NCBI GenBank assembly: GCA_037349315.1
Contig: JBAIAC010000040.1
Location: 14,402,001-14,466,000, forward strand
Reading direction: 5' to 3'
Source: Chelydra serpentina
Taxonomy: Eukaryota > Chordata > Testudines > Chelydridae
Length of the DNA stretch: 64,000 nt
Shown here in pieces: positions 1-10,100 of this stretch. The stretch's first letter is position 1, and each line of letters begins with the position of its first letter. The translations under genes and the position numbers were made by a program. The notes under the pieces are model-generated. The model did not search any database and was not told the origin of the DNA. It saw nothing but the letters and a program-made list of their open reading frames with translations.

Positions 1-81
1 TCACTAACTTCCCAATCCCTGGAGAGCCGGGCTTTCCACTGAATGCCCTCTATGCCAAACCTGGCAACAAACAGGAGGATG
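1..81 (+). CDS. ARPC3: ARPC3 exon, third from last (cut by window edge)
   Basis: The first two bases finish an Ile codon, then the exon reads [20 protein letters not shown] and ends GAT G before the donor gtaagaat at 82. It covers roughly residues 101-126. It may continue left of the window. Two differences from human (Ile to Leu in NALYAK, Ala to Gly in KPGNK) are conservative. Confidence 0.95.
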
Positions 82-3000
82 GTAAGAATAAAAGTAGCCA
101 TGTGTCTCTTAAAGCCATGCTTTGGCTTGCAGGTCACAGCCTGGATTAATTCTGTGGCTAAGGCCAGAAAAATGACTATGTAAAACAGCACCTTCTTAAT
201 TGATGGTTCTGCCTCCTGTGTGTATGGGAGTTCAAATCTGCTAACTTTAGAAACAAAAATAGGCTGTGCCTACTTTTCACTTCTACTAGCCCTGTAGAGC
301 CAAGAGGGAGGGAGCTGGACCCTATTCTAGCTCTGTCAACTGAATACCTAGCTTAGTTCTATTTATAGGGCCAAATTCTGCTCTTATGCTTGTATGCAAT
401 GTTGTTGTAGCCATGTTGGTCCCAGGATATTAGAGTAACAAGATGGGTGAGATATTATCTTTTATTGGACCAACGTCTTTTAGTGAGAGAGACAAGCTTT
501 CAAGCTTAGAGAGCTCTTCTTCAGGTCTGGGTAATCTTGAAAGCTTGTCTCTCTTGCCAACAGAAGTTGGTCCAATAAAAGATATGACTTCACCCACCTT
601 GTCACTCTTCTGCTTGGACAATCCCACAGAAGACCATAGACATGCAGAGGTGTAATTGCAGGCTGGACATAACCTGTAAAATCTTTCTGGTTCATGCATT
701 AGCAGTAAAGATCCCAGATTGAGTTACTTTTTTCACTTGCAAATTTAGCAAATTTACTCTTGCAGTCACTGTGTGACTATAAATGTGGAAATCCACAATG
801 CTCCTTTCTATGCATTTTGATTCTAACACAGCTAAGCAAAGCAGAAGAGTAATAATTGGTAGCATTCAGATTATAGCTAAGGAAACACTTACAGAGATCT
901 CATAAGTGACCTTCAGTTAAAATTGTAATGGAAACTTATTAACAACAGAAAAGCAAGGTGCAATCATACTATTGCGTTGACTTTTGAAGACAGATGTTTT
1001 CCTAGAATACCGATATGAGTTCCAATGCATAGAAATGTTCTCAACTCTCTCAAACTGAGCAGTTAAAACCATTTGAGGATAATAAGAATACATGGCACTT
1101 ATGTAACACCTTCATCTGAGGATCTCAAAGCACTTTCCAGACACTAATGAATTAAGTCTCCCAACAGTCCTTTGAATAGGTAAATACTGTTATCCCATTT
1201 TGTGGCAGAGGGAAAACTGAGCAAGAGGAATGCTAAGGGTGGGATCCACAAAGATTCTTTGGCACCTAAAACTCCCATTTTTAGGCACCACTGCAATCCA
1301 CAAAACTCCCAGTCGGCTGCCACCGAGCGTTGTAGGTCCCTAAACTCAGCACCTAAGGCTTCATCTGCTCTATCAACCTGCCCTAAGTGGGTTTTTATTT
1401 ATTTTTCTTTTTTTTTTTAATTTTTCTCCAGCTATACGCACTACTGCCTCATGATAGGCATCCGGACGCCACAGCCCCAGAGCGATTCACCAACTGGGAA
1501 AGATAGGCGTTCGGCTGCCTGTGTCTGATATGGGGGCCCCATCTGGTAGGCAGCCTCTGAGCACCACTACCAGATCAGGCCCCCCAGGCGAGTTCACACA
1601 AAATAGCTGAGGTTGGAGGAGGAGAAGGAAGACCTCCCTTACAACCTTTGGCCTAGTGGATAGGGTACTCACCCAGGAAGTGGTTGAAGTCTCGCCTCTT
1701 TCTGAGGGAGAGAAGGAATTTGAACAGGGACCTGCCACCTTTCAGATGAGCGTTCTAACCACTAGACTAAAAGTTAGAGGGGAAGTTTCTGGCCGCCCTC
1801 TGCCCCCCGGTTGTCTTGTTTTAGGTTCTCCATGCAGCGTAAGTGACCAAGCGCCTATCTTCCATTGGTTCGTGGATAGGTACTACCCGGCATCCCAGAC
1901 TTAGGCACTTGAGAGAGAGGCAGGGTTTAGCACACACCTTTCAAGTCGGTATCTCCCATTGGCTAGCTTAGATGGCTCCCTGCCTAGCATGGTGGCTGTT
2001 GTGGATCACATTTGTTGACTCCTTTCTCTGACCATTCATTGTATAGGAGTCTAAGCACCTAACTTGGGCTTTTTGGATTGCAGTGTTTTTCCTGTGGTTT
2101 TGTAGGCACTTGAAAGTTAGGCATCACAGCGCTCAGTGTTGCAACACTTAAGTACCTTTGTGGATCCCACCCTAAGTGATTTGCCTAAGGTGAAGCAGTT
2201 GGCTGGATAGAATCTGACCTGGTTCTAACCCTGTGTATTTCAATCTATATTGGTATATGCTCTGTTTTAGAGGTGATGAGGGCCTACTTGCAACAGCTGA
2301 GACAAGAAACCGGTCTTAGGCTTTGTGAAAAGGTGTTCGATCCCCAAAGTGACAAGCCTAGCAAGGTAAGACGCTGTTCTCAATGACTGGGTGATTATTT
2401 ATCCCAATTACAGGCTGTTTTTCTTTTCTGACTGGTGGACGCTTGAGGCATGCTCCTTCTTCAAAATGTTAACCCCAGAAATAATATAAAATCATGTCAA
2501 ACTTGGCTTGGTTTGCTATTTAAAAGGTGTATTGGGTGTAGACCAAGGAGTTGAAAGGATAGTTATGGAATGCTTGTCTGTGGCATTGAATGCGGTAGGG
2601 CAACAAGGGGGAAAAAGGAAAAACAACAGGGAGAGATGGGGGAGAACCTGTCAAGCAAGAATCCTGAGACTTAAGAGGCTAGAGGAATAGTGAAAAGTGA
2701 TTTAAACAAACATTTGTAATGTGATATGGCAGCAAATGCCAATTTAGGCTGCATAGGTAGAGGCATCCTGTTAAAGAACAGGGCTGTAATAGTCCCCACT
2801 TGTTGGTCTGATCCTATGAAGTGGTGAGCACATCCTGGGAGCTGAGAACCCTCAATTCCTTGCATTGAATTCAGCAGGCGTTCAGTATACTCAGCATTAT
2901 TCAAGTTGGGTCTAATGTGATCACTCCTATGTGGGAAAGCCCTTCGCTACAGATATGAGTAGCAAAAATAGCTAATTTAGCCAGTCAGGAACTGATGGAT

Positions 3001-3662
3001 CATCAGACATTTGCACATAAGCAAAAGTAACTTTACAGTTATTAAGCCAATTTATTTTTCAGAATTATTGCCTACAAGTCACTGAGGGATCAACCACATG
3101 CCATATCCACAGGCTTGAGTTCAACTGCTTTTGAGTCAAGTGCAAGAGAATACATTTTAAAAGTAGATCTTGTGTGTGTGTGTGGGGGGGGTTATGTTCA
3201 CTTAATTCAGAAGTGACTTAAATTACTTCTTACATTTTTTGTAAAAAAAAAGTTGGACTGAGATCAAGAATGAGACTTTTAAACCACCTTTTTTTAAAAT
3301 AAGCAATGGAAAGTAAAAGCTTAGATCAGAATGATCACCTCAGCCTTAACTATGACTCTGGTACTGCAACCCTATACTACACTGAGTTGAATTAATCCAC
3401 ACTGTGGGTCTAATCCTGCCTTCCTTGCACACCTAAAATTCCAGTCGAAGCCAGTGGAGAAAATTGGATGTGCAATTAATGCAGGATCAGGTCCATTACA
3501 TCTGAGTTGGTTTTAAATCCTATTTTGTTTTGCCTCAAACATCTTACCTGGAAATTGCTACAGTATATCTTCTGATCCCACTGTATTTCTTTCCCTTAGT
3601 GGTGGACCTGCTTTGTGAAGAGGCAGTTCATGAATAAGAGTCTGTCAGGACCTGGGCAATGA
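1..3662 (+). CDS. ARPC3: ARPC3, actin-related protein 2/3 complex subunit 3 (3' part)
   Basis: This is the C-terminal part of p21-Arc, a structural subunit of the seven-protein Arp2/3 complex that nucleates branched actin filaments in the cytoplasm. Three coding exons are seen: 1-81, 2271-2365 and 3600-3662. Joined in phase they encode roughly the last 79 residues of a 178-residue family, from [15 protein letters not shown] through [16 protein letters not shown] to [15 protein letters not shown] and the ending SGPGQ, close to human ARPC3 as remembered. The phases agree at both junctions (GAT G|AG and AAG|TGG), and the ends are standard GT-AG. The 5' exons lie left of the window. ANAPC7 starts about 3.4 kb downstream on the same strand, as in other vertebrates. 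Confidence 0.97.
403..612. mobile_element. Foldback (hairpin) interspersed element, copy 1
   Basis: Two perfect inverted-repeat pairs are nested: 457-474 pairs with 566-583 (18 bp, ATCTTTTATTGGACCAAC and its complement), and 486-504 pairs with 536-554 (19 bp, AGAGAGACAAGCTTTCAAG and its complement). Together they can fold into a hairpin of about 127 bp with a loop near 31 bases. The left flank reads GTAGCCATGTTGGTC. A related copy is at 28098-28275. The short ORFs on both strands here follow from the inverted repeat and are not genes. The family name is not known to me. Confidence 0.75.
613..1092. other. ARPC3 intron, no feature seen
   Basis: AT-rich intron sequence between the foldback element and the L2/MIR-like fragment. 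I see no exon, repeat or motif to report. Confidence 0.6.
1093..2250 (+). repeat. Old L2/MIR-like fragment, split by a later insertion
   Basis: The left part (1093-1236) has the wording of ancient L2/MIR elements: 'gatctcaaagcactttcca', then 'tatcccattttgtgg' and 'aaaactgagcaagagg'. The right part (2173-2250) continues with 'aagtgatttgcctaaggtg'. The two halves join logically once the element at 1237-2172 is removed, so the old repeat was the insertion target. Assignment is by memory of the consensus. Confidence 0.6.
1237..2172. mobile_element. Harbinger-like non-autonomous DNA transposon, 936 bp
   Basis: The ends are perfect terminal inverted repeats: GGGTGGGATCCACAAAG at 1237-1253 and its complement at 2156-2172. 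The trinucleotide TAA is repeated directly outside both ends (1234-1236 and 2173-2175). G-rich termini and a 3-bp TWA target duplication are the pattern of PIF/Harbinger elements. The interior has no transposase; ORFs at 1487-1904 are short and unlike any family I know. An inner stretch (about 1650-1775) resembles the tRNA-like repeats at 27.5-27.9 kb. Confidence 0.7.
2271..2365 (+). CDS. ARPC3: ARPC3 penultimate exon
   Basis: Begins after the acceptor ctgttttag and reads (E)[17 protein letters not shown], then [14 protein letters not shown], to the donor gtaag at 2366. It encodes residues 128-158. Human has Asn where this copy has Ser in DPQSDK. The length of 95 bases fits phase 1 in, phase 0 out. 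Confidence 0.96.
2366..3599 (+). other. ARPC3: ARPC3 last intron
   Basis: A standard GT-AG intron of 1234 bp. It holds a short TG run followed by G8 near 3171-3190 and A/T-rich runs near 3240-3300. Nothing else stands out. Confidence 0.8.
3600..3662 (+). CDS. ARPC3: ARPC3 last coding exon
   Basis: Twenty codons plus [23 protein letters not shown], as remembered for human ARPC3. Acceptor is tttcccttag at 3599. Confidence 0.97.
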   Translation, partial: WWTCFVKRQFMNKSLSGPGQ

Positions 3663-3853
3663 AGAGGCAATGAGATACAGTCACAACGTTAAGCATTTTG
3701 CAGCAAGATGTATAAAATATTTTGCCTTTGTTTCATATACATTTTATACTAAAGAAGAATAAGTGCTTATGAGGAAAAGCTGTCAATCTGCGGGGGAAGA
3801 TGGAACAGAAAGCCATTTGAGTACTGTACGCAAATGATGTTAAGCTGGTGCTT

Positions 3854-3859
3854 AATAAA
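3854..3859 (+). terminator. ARPC3: ARPC3 poly(A) signal
   Basis: AATAAA about 190 bases after the stop, followed within 60 bases by a T/GT-rich stretch. A second AATAAA at 4061-4066 could serve as an alternative site. Confidence 0.65.
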
Positions 3860-4134
3860 AAATGATTTCTAACATGCTGTTTCAAATCAACACTGCTTTG
3901 TTATTTATTGGTGGGTACATATAAGATAGGATTTGACTTAAGCCTAAAGAGAGATGTGTAAAGGAGCATCTAAGTACTCTACTGGATAGAGTATGTATGT
4001 CCCTGGACAACAGGCCACCCATGCTGTATTGTAAAGCACAGTGAATTTTACTCCTGTATCAATAAACTTAGCTTATATTTCAAGTGGTAACTGCTTTATC
4101 TCTTATGAATATAGATAGCTTTAACAAAATCAAT

Positions 4135-4440
4135 GCTTTATTTGTATTGCAGTAGTGCCTAGAGCCCCCAATGGAGACTGGGGCTCCATTATGCTAGGCA
4201 CTGTAGAGACTCCTAGTCAGAAATGTTCTCTGGCCTGAAGAGCTTATAATGTAAATAGATGAGACACCTATGGGATAAGAGGGGAAAGAAGCACAGGCGG
4301 GTGAAGTGACTTGCCCAAGGTCGTATAGGAAGTCTGTAGTGGAGCAGGAAGTAGAATCCCAGGATGAAATCCTGACTCCAGTGAATGAGGCCAGAATGTC
4401 ACCCTGCATTCTAGTCCAGTACCTTAGGCACCAGTCCATG
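4135..4440. repeat. Ancient L2/MIR-like repeat
   Basis: Contains 'agtgcctagagcccccaat', 'gctaggcactgtagagac', 'agagcttataatgtaa' and 'gtgacttgcccaaggtc', phrases typical of old amniote L2/MIR-class repeats. Family assignment is from memory. Confidence 0.55.
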
Positions 4441-5323
4441 CTACCTCTCGCTCTAGAATGCCAGCCTTGCATTGAGAAGTCTCGCTTTTTGATTGGAAAC
4501 AAAATTAAAGATACATGGGGCCTGATCCTGAAGTTTTGTTCAGGCTATACTCCCTTCAATGAGATTTTTGCCTCAGTAAAAACTGTAATATGTTAGAATG
4601 ATTACTGTGTCTATAATATCACCCTGTGGAACAAGGTGTAATTCTAATATGGACTGCAAGCTGTCACAGTGACTAGAAAGTTGCATTACAGTAACTGGGG
4701 ATATAGATGTGAAATTCTATTAGATGTTAAAGGGACATTTTACATGGCAGCCACGTGTTGTGTCTCTCAGTTCCCCTCCCCTCTTCAACATACACATGCC
4801 CCTTCCTCCATCTCTGCTGGAATGTCCCACATCATGCAGGGCTGCTGGAAATCCCCTCTGCCCTTAAAGGATCTCCTCTTTGCCACCACGGTGCTGCGGT
4901 GGCAAAAGAATAGCAGGTCCCCAAGCTTAGCATGGGGTATCTGGGTGGTGGGGAGGAGTTGGCTAGCTGACTACATTTGGTATGCTGCTGGAAAGAACAG
5001 GGAGGGGTAGAGAATGGGGGACAGATGGGAGGATGAAGCGTGAGGGTACAGCACAAGGAACTGAATGGTTGGGGCATGGGCATAGGTTGGAAAGGGAATT
5101 CCAAAGGAGACAGGGAGAGCTAATGAGAAACAAGAGCACAGTAGAGGAGTCTGCTTCACGATCTCCTGACACTCCTACCCCCTCAGACCACCCTAGGTTC
5201 ACTTCAGTCTCCTTGGCTCTCCTCTGCCCTTCCAAGGCTTCTGAGGGCTAGAGTGGGGGTGCATACATTCCTGGTTCGACTGTATATGTGTGGGGGGAAA
5301 TACAGACTTGTTCATGCTAGGTG

Positions 5324-5613
5324 CAGGGGTTCTCAAACTGTGGGTCAGGACCTCAAAGTAAGTTGCAACCCCATTTTAATGGGGTCGCCAAGGCTGGTGT
5401 TGGCCCCGGCCCCAGTGCTGAAGCCCAAGCCCTACCTACCACCCAGGGCTAAGGTTACATGCCCTCCCGCCCCAGGGCAGAAGCCCTTGGGCTTCAGCTT
5501 TGCTCCACCTCCCAGGGTGGCGGGGCTCAGTCTTCATTCCCACCTCCTGGGGTCATGTAGCAATTTTTGTTGTCAGAAGTGGGTCACGATGCAGTGAAGT
5601 TTGAGAACCGCTG
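5324..5613. mobile_element. hAT-type non-autonomous element, 290 bp
   Basis: Ends are inverted repeats of 16 bases with one mismatch: CAGGGGTTCTCAAACT at 5324 and the complement of CAGCGGTTCTCAAACT ending at 5613. The CA start and the 'ttctcaaactgtgggtc' wording match Charlie/SPIN-like hAT elements. The flanking octamers (gctaggtg, cactcgtg) share only three bases, so the target duplication has decayed or the ends are off slightly. Confidence 0.7.
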
Positions 5614-6758
5614 CACTCGTGTGAAATCATGGGTGCAGTCTGAGGGGAAGGAGGGAACGTTGCCCCCCAAACTGCGAGCCTTGGGCAGGTGTGGAAGCTG
5701 CCCCTCCATGCATGACCACAGTGGCCTAACTGGAGCTACCCCACCCTCAAATATGTAAGTCAAACTTCGCCTATGTATGAAATGTCAAACCTGAAGCTGT
5801 GCAAAGCTTAGCTGCTCTGCCTATAAGGTAGGTCAGGTCCAACAATTTAGTTCCAAGGGGAGGAGAAGAGATGTTCTCCTGAATATTTATTTAAAAAGAA
5901 CCAAAAAACAAAGTTTTTAAACCTGTAGCTTGAGGAGCAAGGCCTTAATAGGCACTCAGGAGCCTCTCAGCATTAATCCTAAATCTGGTCTTGATTGATG
6001 AGACTGTTTATCTAAGGACTGCAGGATCAAGCACATACTGTATAAAGTGATGAAATAATAAAACTTGAAAATACTATTAGAGTATTATGAAAAACATGCT
6101 TAATTTTTAAATAAATAAACCTTTTATATTTTTGTAGTACCATCTGAGATGCCTGCACCTAATTTGTTCTCCTACTGATTGTCCTTCTCTTATGTGGTAA
6201 CATTGAATTTATTTCCCCCATTGAGTAAAATTAACATCTTACTTTAACAACTTCTTCATCTCAGATCCAAGTGTAGCGTATTAATCCTGCATTCCTTACA
6301 GATCCGGCCCATGTCCCCATTGACTTCAGTGGGAGTTGGGGCTACGGAAGGAACATAATAAGGTTGGTAATAGTGTAGTGTTTTTCTTTATTAGGTGTAC
6401 ACAAAGCATGAGAGACCACAATAATGCACAATCGAGCAAAAGGTGAGAAAACCCAACACAATCAGTGAGTGAGAACAGGGACAAGTATTTAATGACCAGA
6501 TGAAAAGCTGACCCGTGTGTGAACCATGGCACCATATGCATTGTGATGTTACTTTTTGGTTCATTTGCTACAACACCCACTGCCTTTCTATACCATAACA
6601 GCGAGACCCCTGCACGGTCCCTGCCCGGGGCTCCAGAACATGTTGTACCAGGGAGGGACCAGCGCCATTCCCTCCACATCAGACTGAGCCCTACGACCCG
6701 CCCACGAACACTCGGGGCGCCTAGGCAACACAAGGCACTGACTGGCAGAGACAGCCGC

Positions 6759-6770
6759 TGCGCATGCGTA
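6759..6770. promoter_or_regulatory. NRF1-like site
   Basis: TGCGCATGCGTA differs by two bases from the palindromic NRF1 consensus TGCGCATGCGCA and includes the core GCATGCG. It sits about 320 bases upstream of the ANAPC7 ATG in the CpG island. Confidence 0.65.
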
Positions 6771-6993
6771 GAGTGTTTCAGCTGCGGGGGCGTCTATTTT
6801 TGTGCCTGATGGAAAATGTCATCGCTTTGTATCCTATACCTTCAGCGGCGGGGATTTTAATGGAGGAGGAGAGGCGAGGCTGGCACTTGGGCGGACTTCC
6901 ATGGGGTCCCTACCGAGAGGTTTTTAAACTGAGGCGTGAGCGAGGGCCACCTAGAGAGGTATTATGGACTCCTGCCTGCGAGGACCCCTAGGT

Positions 6994-7006
6994 GGCGCCA
7001 TTTTGG
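6994..7006. promoter_or_regulatory. YY1-like site (reverse orientation)
   Basis: GGCGCCATTTTGG is the reverse of the YY1 core AAAATGGCG. A second YY1-like word, AGATGGCGGC, occurs at 7112-7121 inside the first coding exon. YY1 sites just downstream of the start are common in CpG promoters. Confidence 0.6.
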
Positions 7007-7086
7007 AGTCGCCCCGGGCTGAGGAACCGCTGTCTCTTCCGACCCCATCCCCGGCCGGCGCCCCTCGTTCCACTCCGGCCTCCAGG

Positions 7087-7187
7087 ATGAGCGTGGTGGA
7101 GCATGTGCGGGAGATGGCGGCTGCCGGGCTTCACTCCAACGTGCGGCTCCTCAGCGGGCTCCTGCTCACCATGAGCGGCAACAACCC
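7087..7187 (+). CDS. ANAPC7: ANAPC7 exon 1 (coding part)
   Basis: Residues 1-33: MSVVEHVREMAAAG, LHSNVRLLSGLLLTMSGNN. The ATG at 7087 has A at -3. The exon ends AAC AAC CC before gtgagt. The reading frame stays open upstream to an ATG at 6964. Confidence 0.95.
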
Positions 7188-10100
7188 GTGAGTGCCGCCG
7201 GCAGGGGGCTCTGTGGGGGCGGCAAGAGGCCGGGGCTTTGGGGCGGAGGCCAGGGCGCCCCTGGCCTGTTGCGGGGACATGGCTATGGCTTGGGGGAGGG
7301 CGCGGGGGTTGACGCAGGCGGCTGCAGGCTGGGGGGGGGTTCTGTGGGGTGACGGGGGCCTACGCGTCCCTCGGTGGGGAATGGGGGTGTGTGAAATAAG
7401 GAGCGAAGAGCTTCGTGGGGCCCTGCGGGAGCCCCCGTGGGAGAAGATCCCGGGGTAGCAGATCAGGGCTGCAGTTGCTTGAGGTCTGTACCTGGCTTTG
7501 CCATAGACTTGCTGTGGGTCCCGTCGTTTCTCTCCGTCGCAGCTCCCCTCTGTGTAAAAGGGGACCAGCAATATACTCCTGGATGAGGCACTTTGAGCTG
7601 TGTGAATGAAAAGCCCTATACATGCTAACGGTTTCAGCTTCCCAGGCGGGGCAATCGAGCGACAAGGTGCCTTGCCCATCACTTTCTGATGGATCATCCC
7701 TGAGGATATGCCACCCACATCATTCTCCTCCTGTTGACAGTGATGATAGTGGACATAGCATCTTTCAGCACTTAAGCTACGGTGCATCGTTCATGTTCAG
7801 TGTAGTTTGTGAATCATAATTGTTACTAACAAAAATTAAAATACAGTCCTAAATCTGAGTTCTTGGCTCTCAAATCTGCCTGTTGCAGATGATGGTTAGC
7901 AACAGTTACCATTGTAAGGTCTTAACCGATGATCAACAACTATCTAAAAGATGTTCTAATTGGGGCTATTGTGTTTAAGATGGAACTTGCCCGTAGTTGG
8001 GTTTATCATTTAAGGATACAAATATTGCACTCTTAGTTCTTTCAGATTTTGGGCACAGCTAGATTTAATTACTAATACTGAAAATTTAGGAGTTAGGAGC
8101 AAAATTGCTATCATGTAATTCAGCCAGTTTAAGCTTATATCTTTTTTGATTTCTTCTAGTGAGTTATTCTCGCCATCACAAAAGTACCAGCTTCTTGTAT
8201 ATCATGCAGATTCCCTCTTCCATGACAAGGAATATAGGAATGCTGTAAGTAAGTATACAATGGCCTTGCAGCAGAAGAAAGCATTAAGTAAAACTTCAAA
8301 AGTAAGACCCTCTACTGGGAATGCTGCAGCCACTCCACAAAGTCAGGTATTTGGAAATAGAGTAACATACTGCATATAACCCTTATTCTCCCTGTAAAAA
8401 TGAAATATTGATGACTTAATGTTGTAGTGGTAGACTATAAAATTACCACAACAGAGAAGCCTGAATTTTGTGGCTATTTAATTTTGAAAATGTGTCTGAC
8501 CACTACTTTCTAATGAAAAACTTACGTTGGTCTCAAATGTCAGAGAGAATGCCTGTTTAATTTGTAGTTTTCATTAGCAACAGAGAAAATAGTCTGCATT
8601 ATAAAAGTACAACCTATTGTCATCGTTTTAATTAATGAAGTCAAGATATAAAATGTAAATACAAGTCTTTCATAAGATTTTAGTAATTTAGACTCTGTTT
8701 TTATATAGTTAGAACAACATTTGAGAGAGATTACATTTTAGTGATCTATTTTATTTTAGTGTCTGCCATCTGAAATTGAAGTGAAATACAAGATGGCTGA
8801 ATGTTATACAATGTTGAAGCAAGATAAAGATGCTATTGCTATACTAGATGGAATTCCTTCAAGACAGAGAACCCCCAAGGTAGGTTCTGGACTTGATTTG
8901 TGGCAAACTTTAGCTTAGATGTTTTTGGAGTTGTATAATCATATTTGCTCAAGAATGAAGATGTAGCATTTAGAGGTAAAGAGATTAAACCTTGACATTT
9001 GTGCTTATAATATTTAAATGAGTTATTTGGAAACACTGGCTAAACACTTCTAAATTATCTGAGTTTAGTAAGCATATCTTCTTTAAAGCCAGGTAGTCTC
9101 TATATGGAATTTCTTTGTTTGAAAGAGTTCACCAAACTAATGGGAGCTAAATATTTTTGGATGTCTTTAACCGGTAATTCCTGTGAAAATTACCTGGGTA
9201 ATTTTATTAATGTTAGTGGGAATTACAAAATCTTCCCTATGCGTGAGGAACAATAGACACCTTGACCTGTACTGATAAGCTATTGAGAGCATGTATACTT
9301 AACCTATTTAGGATTGAAGTCTCTATTAGCTATGCTAAATTCTGCTCTCCGCAGCTGACGCCTCTGAGGTTTTTGGAAGGTAGTAGAACTAGTTTTTACA
9401 ATTCTGGGAAAGAGTAGCTGCTGCTCTAGACAAAAGTGGTAAAAATGCCTTAGCTCTGACTATGCTAATACTCCCACCAGTGCTACCAGCAGAGGTAGTA
9501 AAAAAATGGACAGTTCTTGAAAACCAGTGAAAATACAGTTAATAGGAAATGAAGTGTTGTCACCTTGTATTGTCACTCTACCAATGGGAGTCTTAAGAGA
9601 GAACTCTTTTTTTCCTTCAGATTCTTCTCACACTTTTTAATTATTTACATATTACTAAATGTTTAGGACACAGTATTTTTGGCACTGAACACTATTGAGA
9701 CTTTGCTTGCTGGTTCTGTCATCTAGATAATGTCTTAGGCCATTTACACCTCATGCATAACAACTTGCGTGTTAGCAGCATCCCATTTTGGCCAGCGAGT
9801 GGTAACCACAAGGTGTTCTACATTAAGCAAGGCTTGCTGTACAGAAAAGGAAGAAAATTGAGGAAAGGAAAAGCAGCCTTCTCTCCCTGCAAGCCAGTAA
9901 ACTAAAAATGCTTAAGCACTAGAAAAGCTAGCTGCATTGACGGGGGGAAGCTTGCTTACAGGAGCGGCTCTAGCAATTTTGCCGCCCCAAGCAGTCGCCG
10001 CCGAATTGCTGCGGCGGTGGGCAAGAATGGGGCGGCAGTCTGAGTCCTGCGGCAGCAGGAAGAACAGCGGACCTGCTGCTGAATTGCCGCCGCGGCACTC

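Larger units (their letters stand above)
3880..6739. other. Spacer between ARPC3 and ANAPC7
   Basis: No exon is supported. It contains the L2/MIR-like stretch at 4135-4440, a weak old fragment near 4515-4600, a hAT element at 5324-5613, and an old repeat phrase near 6298-6340 ('cattgacttcagtgggag'). ORFs at 4669-5250 are scattered on both strands with no recognisable domain. Confidence 0.6.
6740..7086 (+). promoter_or_regulatory. ANAPC7: ANAPC7 CpG-rich promoter and 5' leader
   Basis: GC and CpG density rise sharply from about 6600 to 7480 within an otherwise AT-rich window, and ANAPC7 exon 1 lies inside. There is no TATA box. The region has an NRF1-like site (6759-6770) and a YY1-like site (6994-7006), usual for a housekeeping promoter. 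The transcription start cannot be placed exactly; it should lie between the NRF1-like site and the ATG at 7087. Confidence 0.75.

Noticed and set aside
6326..6733. 135-codon minus-strand ORF upstream of the ANAPC7 promoter
   Set aside because: No recognisable domain, overlaps a plus ORF and an old repeat phrase. Length is expected by chance.
7131..7787. 218-codon minus-strand ORF overlapping ANAPC7 exon 1
   Set aside because: Lies in the CpG island, where stops are rare. No domain seen, and the plus strand holds a certain exon.
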